Origin: Bacteroidales bacterium
GTDB taxonomy: Bacteria; Bacteroidota; Bacteroidia; Bacteroidales; Bacteroidaceae
DNA length: 37,784 bases
Direction: 5' to 3'
Assembly (NCBI GenBank): GCA_004557185.1
Contig: SFEP01000018.1
Coordinates: forward strand, 1-37,784
Shown here: in pieces, positions 30,451 through 37,784 of the stretch
How the letters are laid out: every line of letters starts with the position of its first letter
Position numbering within the stretch: position 1 is the stretch's first letter
The notes under the pieces: model-generated
Databases searched by the model: none
Seen by the model: the letters and a program-made list of their open reading frames with translations, nothing else
Told to the model about the DNA's origin: nothing
Position numbers and translations under genes: made by a program

Positions 30451-32196
30451 TTACCTCAGATGTTTCCTTGTGAAGGATCCTTTGTTCGTGGTCACCTTCT
30501 CAAGATAAACTCCCTTCGTGGGAGCGGCGATGCGCTGGCCCTGCAGGTTGAAGTATTCGCGGCGCAGCACTTGCGCTTCGCCCTCGGCCACCTCTACGCC
30601 GCGAATGCCGCTCTGGGCTTCGTCGGAGAGGTCGATGGTGTACGACACATACTGATACGTCGTGGGGTTGGAGAACCACGACACGATGTGCTCGCCGTCG
30701 GCGGTGAACAGGGCCGTACCCGTGATGAGGCTGTCGCCCACCACCTCTTCCGTCTCCATGCCCGTTTCGGGGTCGTAGGTGAAGTTCGTCACTTCGAAGT
30801 GCAGGTTCTCGTCCATGAAGTTGGCGGCAGCGGTCTTCTGCTGTGCGCGGCACCAGTCGATGATGGGCGTCACCTTTTCAGAGCCTGCCGTAGCCACGTA
30901 GCTCGAACGTGCCATGTCGCTCGCAGGGCCGGCCACGATGTAGTTGCCGTTGTTCTGGATGCCCGTCGACACCATGTTGGTCTTGGTTACGTACATGGCC
31001 TTGTCGTCCTTGCTGACGTCCACCACGTAGTTCGAGTAGAGGGCTGAGGGGACCCAGGAGAAGGGGTCGGCGTTAGGGTCCGGCTCGCTGAAGTCGGCCA
31101 AGATGTAGCGGCCGTCGGGCGAGAGGTGGATGGAGTTAAACAAACAGCTTTTGCCCGTAGTGCCTTCGTCGAGGGCGGCATCGTATGCTTGTTTGATGGG
31201 TTCCCATGTGGCGAGGTCAGCGTAGTACTGGCTTACGGCAGCCTGGTAGGCCTGGCGCTCTGCATCGCTCATGAAGTTCTCCATGTTGGGATATTCGCCC
31301 AGTTCAGCCCAGTCAGCGTCGCCGTCTTGGCAGCGTTGATACAATTCCCAGTATGCTTTCTCGGCAGCATCGTAGGCGGCCTGTTCCTCTTCGGTGATGT
31401 AGTCGCTCTGCTCAGGATAGTCGGGCGATTCCTTCCATTCGGGCAAGTTCTTGAACTTCTCGGCGTCATACACCACGTCGCCGGCCACCACTTGGTAGCT
31501 CCATTGGCCCTCACTGTTGCGGGTATAGAGAATGGGCACGATGTAGAAGCCCGAGTAGTCTCTGATTTGGCCCACGATGGTGTTACCGTCGTCGCTGATG
31601 TCCATCGCGGTGATGTATTGCGGGAAGCGGCCTGTAAAGTCCTTTTCGGGGCACGGCAGTTTCTCGCACACATACTGGTTGTCGGCGCCCAGCGTCCACA
31701 CCACGGGGAAGAGCAGTGCCTGGCCCGTGGAGCCAAGGTTTACGCCGTCGGGAGCCAGCGCACCGCAAATGACGCGGCCGTCAGGAGTGCAGGCATGGGC
31801 GGCGTTCATGCCGGCTTTTACGCCCGACATTTGCGGCAGGACAACCCATTCGCCGTTCTTGAAGTAGGCAGCGTTCGTCTCCGACGTATAGGTCTCGGGG
31901 TCCACCAGTTTTTGCATCATGCCCACCACCATGCCGTCGTTCGTCACGCTGCGGCCGTAGCCGGCGAAGTAAGCATCCACGTAGTTCTCGTCCATAAATT
32001 CATAAACCTTGTCGCCGTCCACGTCGAAGATGTAGACCGCCGACTGCACGTTCGACACGAGCCACTTGCCGTTAGCCGAGGCGTTGTTGAAGGGCACACC
32101 TTCGTACATGCAGCCCACTGCGGGAGCCGCCTTCTGTGCCCAGACCATCATGCCGCCGAGCAGCAGGCAAGCCATTGTGAGTAAAGTTTTCTTCAT
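30451..32196 (-). CDS. secreted protein with T9SS-type C-terminal tail, function unknown
   Basis: The 581-residue protein has a signal peptide (MKKTLLTMACLLLGGMMVWAQ). The body contains repeated short beta segments with the form xxDGxxIxG (TNDGMVVGMM, TPDGRVICGAL, SDDGNTIVGQI, SPDGRYILADF), suggesting a beta-propeller-like repeat protein. It is interrupted by an acidic, helical insertion at about residues 265-345 (EEEQAAYDAAEKAYWELYQR, SDAERQAYQAAVSQYYADL). The C-terminus YFNLQGQRIAAPTKGVYLEK is a type A T9SS sorting tail, so I infer export across the outer membrane and surface attachment or release. The next gene upstream has a very similar tail. I know no function. Confidence 0.85.
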   Translation of the reverse strand: MKKTLLTMACLLLGGMMVWAQKAAPAVGCMYEGVPFNNASANGKWLVSNVQSAVYIFDVDGDKVYEFMDENYVDAYFAGYGRSVTNDGMVVGMMQKLVDPETYTSETNAAYFKNGEWVVLPQMSGVKAGMNAAHACTPDGRVICGALAPDGVNLGSTGQALLFPVVWTLGADNQYVCEKLPCPEKDFTGRFPQYITAMDISDDGNTIVGQIRDYSGFYIVPILYTRNSEGQWSYQVVAGDVVYDAEKFKNLPEWKESPDYPEQSDYITEEEQAAYDAAEKAYWELYQRCQDGDADWAELGEYPNMENFMSDAERQAYQAAVSQYYADLATWEPIKQAYDAALDEGTTGKSCLFNSIHLSPDGRYILADFSEPDPNADPFSWVPSALYSNYVVDVSKDDKAMYVTKTNMVSTGIQNNGNYIVAGPASDMARSSYVATAGSEKVTPIIDWCRAQQKTAAANFMDENLHFEVTNFTYDPETGMETEEVVGDSLITGTALFTADGEHIVSWFSNPTTYQYVSYTIDLSDEAQSGIRGVEVAEGEAQVLRREYFNLQGQRIAAPTKGVYLEKVTTNKGSFTRKHLR

Positions 32197-32274
32197 AAAT
32201 ACGATGTGTTAGTAAAACAATAATTGTCATCAGTTCTTCAAGCCTTGAGGGGGCGTGAAATGCACCTCCCCCGC

Positions 32275-34044
32275 TCAGCGCACCCTCTTCAGGCAGCGTA
32301 TGCCCGAGGGCGTCACCACCTTTTCGATGTAAATGCCCTTGGTGGGCTCACTGATGCGCTGGCCCTGCAGGTTGTAGCAAGTGCGCTGCACGGGTGCCTC
32401 GGCGGCCTCAATGCCGTGCACGGCGCTCACCGTTTGCAGGCGCAGGTCGTTGGCGTTGAGCACCTGCAACTGCGTGCAGTCGTTGTTTTGGTAGGGTCGG
32501 TTCACACAGGCCACCACGCGCAGGTTCTCCACGTTCCATGAGTCGGGAATGTCCGTCGTGCAGGTATAGCTGTAAGCGTTGTCCTGCCAGTCGATGGCGT
32601 CGCCGAGCGAGGAGGTGAGGAACTGGCGGAACACGTGGTTGTGAATTTGCGATCCGCTGCCCGTTTGCCGTCCCTCGGTGTGCACGTTGTCCTCCGCCAA
32701 AAGCACGGTGAGGTTCGCCTCTGGGTAGAGCAGGTTCAGCATAGCGTTCCGTTCGCCCTGCACCGTGGCCGAGAGCGTGCGGGTAGCGGCGTCGTAGTTC
32801 GCGCTGATGTTCACGCTCACAAAGGCCGGCGTGTTGGCACAGTAGTCAAACGACGGTCCGATGGCAGCCTTGCCAGCCGCGGCACTGGAGTAGCCAATGC
32901 TGCCCGCCGGCGTCGTCTTGTTGTCGCTGAAGGGTAGCATCGTGCGGTCGAAGGCGGCCATCGGTGCGGCGTTCACCCCCACGATGGCGCCGATGTCATA
33001 CGAGCGTGGGTTGGTCAGTTCGTCCTCCATGTAGCCAATGTGGTGCGCCACCCACACATAGTCGTCGCGGTTCGCCACCACCGCACTGAGCGTAGCGTCG
33101 CCGTAGGGGCAGTTCACGCAAGCCAGCGTGGTGAAATGCTCCACGAGCACACGGCGCTTGTAGGCGTCCTTGTAGCAGCCCACGAGTGCCTCCAGCGTGT
33201 TGTTCTCCGCCACGGCATCCTCATGCTCTATCCAGAAGCGCACCTCGTGGTAGCCCTCGGCGCAGCCCTCAGTGGGCACGTTCACCGTCACGTCCTTAAA
33301 GTCGTTCACGCCTATTTCCCCCGTCACGCTCACCTGGTGCGTTTCGCCGCCCTGCACGGCATAGTGCAGCGTGGGCACCGCTGCGGCCGCCGTGCCGTAG
33401 TTGGCTATGCGCACCTGAGCCGTAGCCTCGCCGCCTATCTGCGTAAAAGGTTTGTCGAAGGTCACGCCCTCCACGGCCAGGTCGTTGCCCGGCACGTCGG
33501 CGTCGGCCTCCACCACGGCTTGCAGGCACAGCGCGTTGTAGCCATACGAGGCCACGTTCTCCCACTCGTTGTCGTAGTTGATGAAGAAGCCGTTCGGGTT
33601 GGTGCGGTCGCCCAACACAAGGCCCTGCCCTGCCGGCAGCGTGCCCGCGTAGTACACCACGAGGTCCGTTTCGCCCGTAATGGCGTAAGGCTCTACGAGT
33701 GTGGCTTCGTTCCACCCCTCCACGGTCAGGGGCAGGTCCACGCTCTTCGTCACGGCCGGTGCGGCAAGGTCGGTGCGCAGCGTCACATACCAGTTCTTCA
33801 TGCCAGCCGGCGCGCCCACCCTGATTTTCGTCACCTTGGCGCCCACCAGGGCTTTCAGGCGGGCGGCGGGAATGATGATGGCGGCTCTGAAACGCACGTC
33901 ATATAGGTCGCTCAGCATCACTGTTTCATTGTCGGCCGAAATCTGGTCTGAGCAGTAGCCCAGGTGCAGCGTGCTCTGTGCCATGAGGCTGGTGCACAGC
34001 CACAGGCAGCAAGCCACGAGGGCGTAGCGTAGAGAATGCTTCAT
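32275..34044 (-). CDS. Omp28-related secreted protein with T9SS-type tail
   Basis: The 589-residue protein has a signal peptide (ALVACCLWLCTSLMAQ), a beta-sandwich N-terminal half, then a thioredoxin-like Omp28 region: RRVLVEHFTTLACVNCPYGD with CxxC at Cys309/Cys312, and HIGYMEDELTNP soon after. The Omp28 family includes a Porphyromonas gingivalis outer-membrane protein and peptidase-linked proteins. The C-terminus CYNLQGQRISEPTKGIYIEK is a T9SS type A sorting tail. The protein should be surface exposed or secreted. It is 78 bp upstream of another T9SS cargo gene on the same strand. No promoter was found; the gap to the next gene (34045-34516) is AT-rich at its left end and otherwise holds only the -7 element at 34416. 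Confidence 0.87.
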   Translation of the reverse strand: MKHSLRYALVACCLWLCTSLMAQSTLHLGYCSDQISADNETVMLSDLYDVRFRAAIIIPAARLKALVGAKVTKIRVGAPAGMKNWYVTLRTDLAAPAVTKSVDLPLTVEGWNEATLVEPYAITGETDLVVYYAGTLPAGQGLVLGDRTNPNGFFINYDNEWENVASYGYNALCLQAVVEADADVPGNDLAVEGVTFDKPFTQIGGEATAQVRIANYGTAAAAVPTLHYAVQGGETHQVSVTGEIGVNDFKDVTVNVPTEGCAEGYHEVRFWIEHEDAVAENNTLEALVGCYKDAYKRRVLVEHFTTLACVNCPYGDATLSAVVANRDDYVWVAHHIGYMEDELTNPRSYDIGAIVGVNAAPMAAFDRTMLPFSDNKTTPAGSIGYSSAAAGKAAIGPSFDYCANTPAFVSVNISANYDAATRTLSATVQGERNAMLNLLYPEANLTVLLAEDNVHTEGRQTGSGSQIHNHVFRQFLTSSLGDAIDWQDNAYSYTCTTDIPDSWNVENLRVVACVNRPYQNNDCTQLQVLNANDLRLQTVSAVHGIEAAEAPVQRTCYNLQGQRISEPTKGIYIEKVVTPSGIRCLKRVR

Positions 34045-34415
34045 GTTTTCTTGGGGTTAAAATGAATACGGCGGCCTCCGTGCCAGTCATGGCCAAGTCC
34101 TGCCGCCGCTGTTGTCTACGGTTGAATTGGTTGATTTTTGGCAAAATTGTAAAAAACAAAGCACGAAGCCAAAAAGATATTAAGAAATATTGTCTTTATG
34201 CAGTTTTTATTATAATACATCTCGTTTCTTGCATACCAACTCCAGCAGGCACCGCCTCGCCCATGTGCTCGCCACGCCCGGCGCAGCCCCCGCCGTGCAC
34301 CCCATCCTGCCACAGGGGGCGCCGCAGCCTGCCGCGAGAGCGGTCTGACGGGGCCATCACCTGCCTTTTGGTGCACAAAATGCCGCGCAACGTGGCACAT
34401 TGATGCAAATCGTGT

Positions 34416-34423
34416 TACCTTTG
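34416..34423 (+). promoter_or_regulatory. -7 element of the CoA-transferase gene
   Basis: TACCTTTG fits TAnnTTTG, followed by GCAGCATC. The leader to the ATG at 34517 is about 85 nt. No clear -33 element. Confidence 0.6.
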
Positions 34424-34516
34424 CAGCATCTATGCAGCAGCCCCACGCGCCGCTGCCATGCGGCCCTCAGGGGCAGCACACACGCTTTCAACCCAAAACC
34501 AACACACCCTCACTAC

Positions 34517-36031
34517 ATGACGATACCCCAACTGACAGCTGCCGAAGCAGCCGCCATGATTTCGCACGGCGACCTCATTGCCGTGGGAGGCTTCGGGCCT
34601 GCCGGCTCGCCCAAGGTCATACCCCCCGCACTGGCCGCCAAGGCACGCAGCGAGCACGAGGCCGGACGACCCTTCAAGGTGAGCATCGTAACGGGAGCCA
34701 GCATCGGTGCCAGTTGCGACGGCCAACTCTCCGAGGCCGATGCCGTGGAGCGACGCTTGCCATTCAGTGTCAACGCCTCCATGCGCAAGGCCTACAACGA
34801 GGGCCGTGTGAAATACACCGACCTCAACCTCTCCGACAACGCCTCCCACCTACGCCAAGGACTCACAGGGCAGGTGGCCTACGGCATCATCGAGGCTTGC
34901 GACGTGCAGGAGGTGCAGGGAAAGCTGCGCATCTACCTCACCGCAGGCATCGGCATTGCCCCCACCATTTGCAGGCTCGCCACCAAGGGCGTCTTCATCG
35001 AACTCAACACCTGGCACTCCACGCGCCTCATCGGCATGCACGACATCTACGAAATCGAGGACCCCTGGTTCCGCGCTCCCATACGCATCACCCAGCCCAT
35101 CGAAATCATCGGCCTGCCCTACATCGAAGTGCAACCCTCACACGTGCGGGGCATCGTCAGCACCCACCTCCCCGACGAAGCACGTGTCATGAACGACGCC
35201 ACACCCGTCACCGAAGCCATAGGCCAGCACATGGCCGACTTCCTGCTCTGGAACATGAAGAAGGGCTACATCTTCCGCAACAAACTCATTCTGCAGAGCG
35301 GCGTGGGCAGCGGAGCCAACGCCGTGATAGGAGCACTCGGATCCTCGACCGAGGTGCCCAACTTCTACATCTACACCGAAGTGCTGCAAGAGGAGCCCAT
35401 GCGCCTCATCAAGGAGGGACGCGTGGTGGCAGCCTCCACCGGAGCCCTCACCCTTTCGCCCCAGCATTTGCAGGAACTTTACCACGACATGAACCTCTAC
35501 CGCGGACGCCTGCTGCTGCGACCCAGCGAAATCTCCAACTGCCCCGAAATCATTGCCCGCCTCGGCGTGTGCTCCCTCAACACAGCCATCGAAGTCGACA
35601 TCTACGGCCACGTCAACTCCACCAAGGTGAGTGGCACACGCATGATGAACGGTGTGGGCGGCTCCTGCGACTTCACCTGCAACTCCATGCTCGCCACCTT
35701 CACCTGCGGCTCCACAGCCAAGGACGGCCGCATCAGCAGCATCGTGCCCTTCTGCTCACACGTCGACCACACCGAGCACTACGTCGACGCCATCGTCACC
35801 GAGTATGGCGTGGCCGACCTGCGCAACAAGTGCGCATCCGAAAAGGCCGAAGCCCTCATCGCCATTGCACACCCCGACTACCGACCCCTCCTGCGCGAAT
35901 ACCTCCGCATTGCCCAGGGCTACGGCGGCCACACCCACCACATCCTCCCCGCCGCCTTCGCCATGCACGACACCTACCGCCGCAAGGGCGACATGCGCCT
36001 CACCGACTGGAGCGAATACATACTCCCTTGA
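34517..36031 (+). CDS. acetyl-CoA hydrolase / succinyl- or butyryl-CoA:acetate CoA-transferase
   Basis: The 504-residue soluble enzyme belongs to the Ach1/SucCoA:acetate CoA-transferase (AarC) family. It moves CoA between acids through a glutamyl-CoA thioester. Motifs include GDLIAVGGFGPAGSPKVIPP, the oxyanion/CoA-binding GVGSGANAV (262-270), the predicted catalytic Glu288 in YIYTEVLQ, and GVGGSCDFTCNSMLATF followed by IVPFCSHVDHTEHYVDAIVTEYG. The start at 34517 follows the family; the longer open frame to 34400 overlaps the promoter. Acetate, succinate, propionate or butyrate could be partners; the sequence cannot say which. The methyltransferase gene follows after 100 bp. Confidence 0.9.
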   Translation: MTIPQLTAAEAAAMISHGDLIAVGGFGPAGSPKVIPPALAAKARSEHEAGRPFKVSIVTGASIGASCDGQLSEADAVERRLPFSVNASMRKAYNEGRVKYTDLNLSDNASHLRQGLTGQVAYGIIEACDVQEVQGKLRIYLTAGIGIAPTICRLATKGVFIELNTWHSTRLIGMHDIYEIEDPWFRAPIRITQPIEIIGLPYIEVQPSHVRGIVSTHLPDEARVMNDATPVTEAIGQHMADFLLWNMKKGYIFRNKLILQSGVGSGANAVIGALGSSTEVPNFYIYTEVLQEEPMRLIKEGRVVAASTGALTLSPQHLQELYHDMNLYRGRLLLRPSEISNCPEIIARLGVCSLNTAIEVDIYGHVNSTKVSGTRMMNGVGGSCDFTCNSMLATFTCGSTAKDGRISSIVPFCSHVDHTEHYVDAIVTEYGVADLRNKCASEKAEALIAIAHPDYRPLLREYLRIAQGYGGHTHHILPAAFAMHDTYRRKGDMRLTDWSEYILP

Positions 36032-36131
36032 GGCCTCACCACGCCGGAGCCACCACACACCCTACGCTATCATCTAACCTACCCCACCACCTGCCCCGAG
36101 GCACAGCCCCCCACCGTTCACACGCCTTATC

Positions 36132-36887
36132 ATGATAGATATGTCACCCCACCACGACCCCATGGGCCAGGCCATTGCCGACTATCACCACCACCGCGCC
36201 AAGGGTGCGCTGCGGGTGTTCTCACCCATGTTCGAGGAGGATGAAATACCCCTGCCCACCCTGTTTCGCACCTTCGGCCAGATGCCTCCGCTCGAACGCC
36301 GTGCGCTACAGCTGGCCAGCGGACGCGTGGCCGACGTGGGCGCAGGAGCAGGTTGCCACACCCTTTACCTGCAGGAGCAGGGACTCCACGTCACGGCCAT
36401 CGACATCTCCCCCCTCGCCGTGCAAACCATGCAGGAGCGCGGCGTGAGGCGGGCAGTGTGCCACGACTTCTTCACCCTCACCGAGCCCTTCGACACCCTG
36501 CTCATGCTCATGAACGGCATCGGCCTGGTGGGCAAACTCAACCGCATGCCCGCCTTCTTCGCTCAGCTCGACAGGGTGCTCGCCCCCGGCGGGCAAGTGC
36601 TGTGCGACTCCTCCGACCTGCGTTACCTCTACGAGGACGACGACGGCACCCTCCTCCTGCCCGACGACGTGGACTACTACGGCGAAATGCACTACACCAT
36701 GCAATACGCCGACACCCTTGGCCACCCCTTCCATTGGCTCTACATTGATGCCGACACGCTGCGCAGGCAGGCCGCCCTCCACGGATACGAGGCGCAGGTG
36801 ATAGCCCAAGGCGAACACTACGACTACCTCGCACGCATCACGCGCAGGCCCGCCCCCACGCCTCCCCCCTCAGCCCCACGGGCCTAA
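36132..36887 (+). CDS. class I SAM-dependent methyltransferase
   Basis: The 251-residue protein has a seven-strand Rossmann methyltransferase core: motif I VADVGAGAGCHTLYL (66-80), motif II with acidic Asp91 (VTAIDISPLAVQTM), a post-motif DFFTLTEPFDTLLMLMNGIGLVG, and RVLAPGGQVLCDSSD. The substrate is unknown. An ATG at 36141 is also in frame, three codons later, and equally plausible. The C-terminus ends in a proline-rich tail (RPAPTPPPSAPRA), probably disordered. Module B of the 21-bp repeat family starts 15 bp after the stop and could act as its 3' stem-loop. Confidence 0.85.
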   Translation: MIDMSPHHDPMGQAIADYHHHRAKGALRVFSPMFEEDEIPLPTLFRTFGQMPPLERRALQLASGRVADVGAGAGCHTLYLQEQGLHVTAIDISPLAVQTMQERGVRRAVCHDFFTLTEPFDTLLMLMNGIGLVGKLNRMPAFFAQLDRVLAPGGQVLCDSSDLRYLYEDDDGTLLLPDDVDYYGEMHYTMQYADTLGHPFHWLYIDADTLRRQAALHGYEAQVIAQGEHYDYLARITRRPAPTPPPSAPRA

Positions 36888-36901
36888 GGGAAGCCGGAAA
36901 C

Positions 36902-36974
36902 AGATGCTACGTAAAAAATATCACGTCGTACGTAAAAAAAATCACGTCGTACGTAAACTTTTTTACGTAGCATC
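36902..36974. repeat. 73-bp palindromic module B, copy 3
   Basis: AGATGCTACGTAAAAAATAT opens and ACTTTTTTACGTAGCATC closes. Three perfect-length 21-bp units start at 36908, 36929 and 36950. The centre and both arms match 22328-22400 base for base. Confidence 0.92.
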
Positions 36975-37008
36975 CCCTTTCACCTATCGCCAGCCCCGCC
37001 GCGCGGGC

Positions 37009-37085
37009 CGCCGTGGGAAAAAAAGACCCCGCCGTGGAAGAAAGTTCCCCCGCCGTGGAAGCTTTCTTCCACGGCATCTATTTTT
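37009..37085. repeat. 21-bp-period array, module A, copy 3
   Basis: CGCCGTGG heads occur at 37009, 37030 and 37051; CGGCATCTATTTTTGG at 37072 closes the array, as in copy 2. The units contain GGAAGAAAGTTCCC and GGAAGCTTTCTTCCACGG, the latter a good hairpin. Here module A follows module B on the plus strand, the reverse of the 22-kb locus. Confidence 0.9.
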
Positions 37086-37274
37086 GGTGCGCGGCGGCTG
37101 CAATTTTCTTGAAAACAATGGCGGGCTGCCTACGTGCCTTGGCGGTGCACTGGGGTGTATTGGGCTGGCTCCCGCAGCCCACTGATGGCAGCCGGCTACC
37201 TGGCCTGCGCCTCATGCCAGCCACCGCAGTGTGCCGACACGCACGCACCGCCAGTACATTTAAATGCCAGACCG

Positions 37275-37307
37275 TTGCAGCGTCGCTCACTTTTTTATTT
37301 ACCTTTG
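37275..37307 (+). promoter_or_regulatory. promoter of the surface-protein gene
   Basis: TACCTTTG (37300-37307) matches TAnnTTTG; TTGC (37275-37278) stands 21 bp upstream in the -33 position, an imperfect match. The leader to the ATG at 37572 would be about 260 nt. The stretch 37086-37274 shows nothing else. Confidence 0.6.
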
Positions 37308-37472
37308 CAGCATCTTTTTCACCCTTCTCTATCATTTAGCAAACCACATGCGCCACGCTTACGCTGCCCGGCCCTTGTGCGCCCCGCACACAGCCACTCC
37401 CTGCCAGCACCGTGAAGGGTAAAAGAGCACGCCTGGTCGGCCGCTGCGCACGTACCACACGTTTTGGGAACC

Positions 37473-37565
37473 ACACCGTTAAGTCTTCAGTTGATGCCCC
37501 GAGCATGAGCGGAGGACTTTGGTGTTTTATGACCAACCAATGATTTATTCTCTTTCATAAAACAC
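37473..37565 (+). promoter_or_regulatory. leader with two overlapping, mutually exclusive hairpins
   Basis: Hairpin 1 pairs ACACC (37473-37477) with GGTGT (37521-37525) and AAGTCTTC (37481-37488) with GAGGACTT (37512-37519). Hairpin 2 pairs GTGTTTTATGA (37522-37532) with TCATAAAACAC (37555-37565), perfect over 11 bp with a 22-base loop, ending 6 bases before the ATG. Bases 37522-37525 are needed by both, so the folds compete. The layout resembles a regulatory switch, but I recognise no known riboswitch. Confidence 0.55.
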
Positions 37566-37571
37566 AATAGA

Positions 37572-37784
37572 ATGAAAAGAAATCAACACTTCACAAGTGG
37601 GCTGCTCGCGGCATTCCTGTTCGTAGCAGCCATGATGCTGCCCGCCTCCGTGTGGGCACAAAGCGTGACGACCGAGCAGCCCGCAGCAGGCGATGGCACG
37701 TCAGCCAATCCCTACCAGATAGCCAACGCGGCGCAACTGGCCTGGTTCCGCGACTGGGTGAACGGCACCTACACGCCCGCCGCA
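37572..37784 (+). CDS. secreted surface/adhesin-like protein (5' part only)
   Basis: The 71 codons present run to the window edge. They encode a signal peptide (KRNQHFTSGLLAAFLFVAAM to SVWAQ) and then GDGTSANPYQIANAAQLAWF, the opening found before GLUG-type repeats in Bacteroidales adhesin-like and IgA-protease-like surface proteins, where G-x-G-T-x-x-N-P-Y-x-I introduces a beta-helix. The full gene is probably long. The ATG at 37572 (MKRNQHF) is supported by the signal peptide. No ribosome-binding site is visible; a strong hairpin stands just upstream. Confidence 0.75.
   Translation, partial: MKRNQHFTSGLLAAFLFVAAMMLPASVWAQSVTTEQPAAGDGTSANPYQIANAAQLAWFRDWVNGTYTPAA

Noticed and set aside
36904..37185. 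Open frame reading MLRKKYHVVRKKNHVVRKLF across the repeat modules
   Set aside because: The heptad pattern is forced by the 21-bp period; all frames and strands across these arrays read as repeats, there is no homology, and copies elsewhere are out of frame or inverted.
37481..37565. Invertible promoter flanked by inverted repeats (phase variation)
   Set aside because: The repeats are short, overlap each other, enclose no promoter, and no invertase gene is nearby.
1..37784. tRNA or rRNA genes, insertion sequences, integrases
   Set aside because: I found no cloverleaf-like T-loop sequences, rRNA segments or transposase/integrase motifs on either strand.

Overview
The window comes from a high-GC (roughly 60% by eye) member of the order Bacteroidales. 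Evidence: promoters of the Bacteroidetes type (TAnnTTTG at -7, sometimes TTTG at -33), few Shine-Dalgarno sequences, two proteins with type IX secretion (T9SS) C-terminal sorting tails, a BtuB/BtuG vitamin B12 uptake pair under a cobalamin riboswitch, and Bacteroidales-type RmuC, NadA, FtsX-like and aminopeptidase P genes. A Prevotellaceae-like lineage is my best guess; the sequence alone does not fix the genus.

Layout. 1-3.6 kb (minus strand): a partial AAA-ATPase/PD-(D/E)XK-type protein with a duplicated promoter, an NhaD Na+/H+ antiporter and a small unknown protein. 3.7-7.5 kb (plus): cobalamin riboswitch, long structured leader, btuB, btuG, terminator. 7.7-10.1 kb (plus): phosphate butyryltransferase and butyrate kinase behind a promoter with a dyad operator-like site. 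10.5-18.3 kb (minus): rmuC, cysS, lrgB/lrgA, a cytidylate-kinase-like gene, a thioredoxin-fold lipoprotein that has lost its CxxC, and an OmpA-like/TPR lipoprotein. 18.5-21.8 kb (minus): resB-ccsA-cytochrome c peroxidase, a cytochrome c maturation and peroxide-reduction operon. 22.6-30.1 kb (minus): argS, an SDR oxidoreductase, an FtsX-like permease overlapping rbfA, aminopeptidase P and nadA. 30.4-34.0 kb (minus): two secreted T9SS cargo proteins, one an Omp28-like protein. 34.4-36.9 kb (plus): an acetyl-CoA hydrolase/CoA-transferase and a methyltransferase. 37.3-37.8 kb (plus): a structured leader and the first 71 codons of a probable surface adhesin.

The genes are mostly ordinary housekeeping and respiration/fermentation functions. 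Ptb-Buk and the CoA-transferase could all conserve energy from acyl-CoA. ResB/CcsA would mature the tri-haem peroxidase.

The most unusual feature is a family of intergenic elements built on a strict 21-bp period. Three loci (near 10.3, 22.3 and 37.0 kb) each carry a 73-bp module with terminal inverted repeats (AGATGCTACGTAAAAAA) made of three 21-bp units (20 bp for one unit at the first locus), next to a second module of CGCCGTGG-headed 21-bp units. Order and relative orientation of the modules differ between loci, and a 69-bp block at 10282-10350 is a perfect reverse complement of 22206-22274. Two more arrays with the same period but diverged sequence lie at 29.0 and 30.3 kb. I do not recognise this family; it could be a MITE-like repeat, a structured RNA, or phased protein-binding sites.
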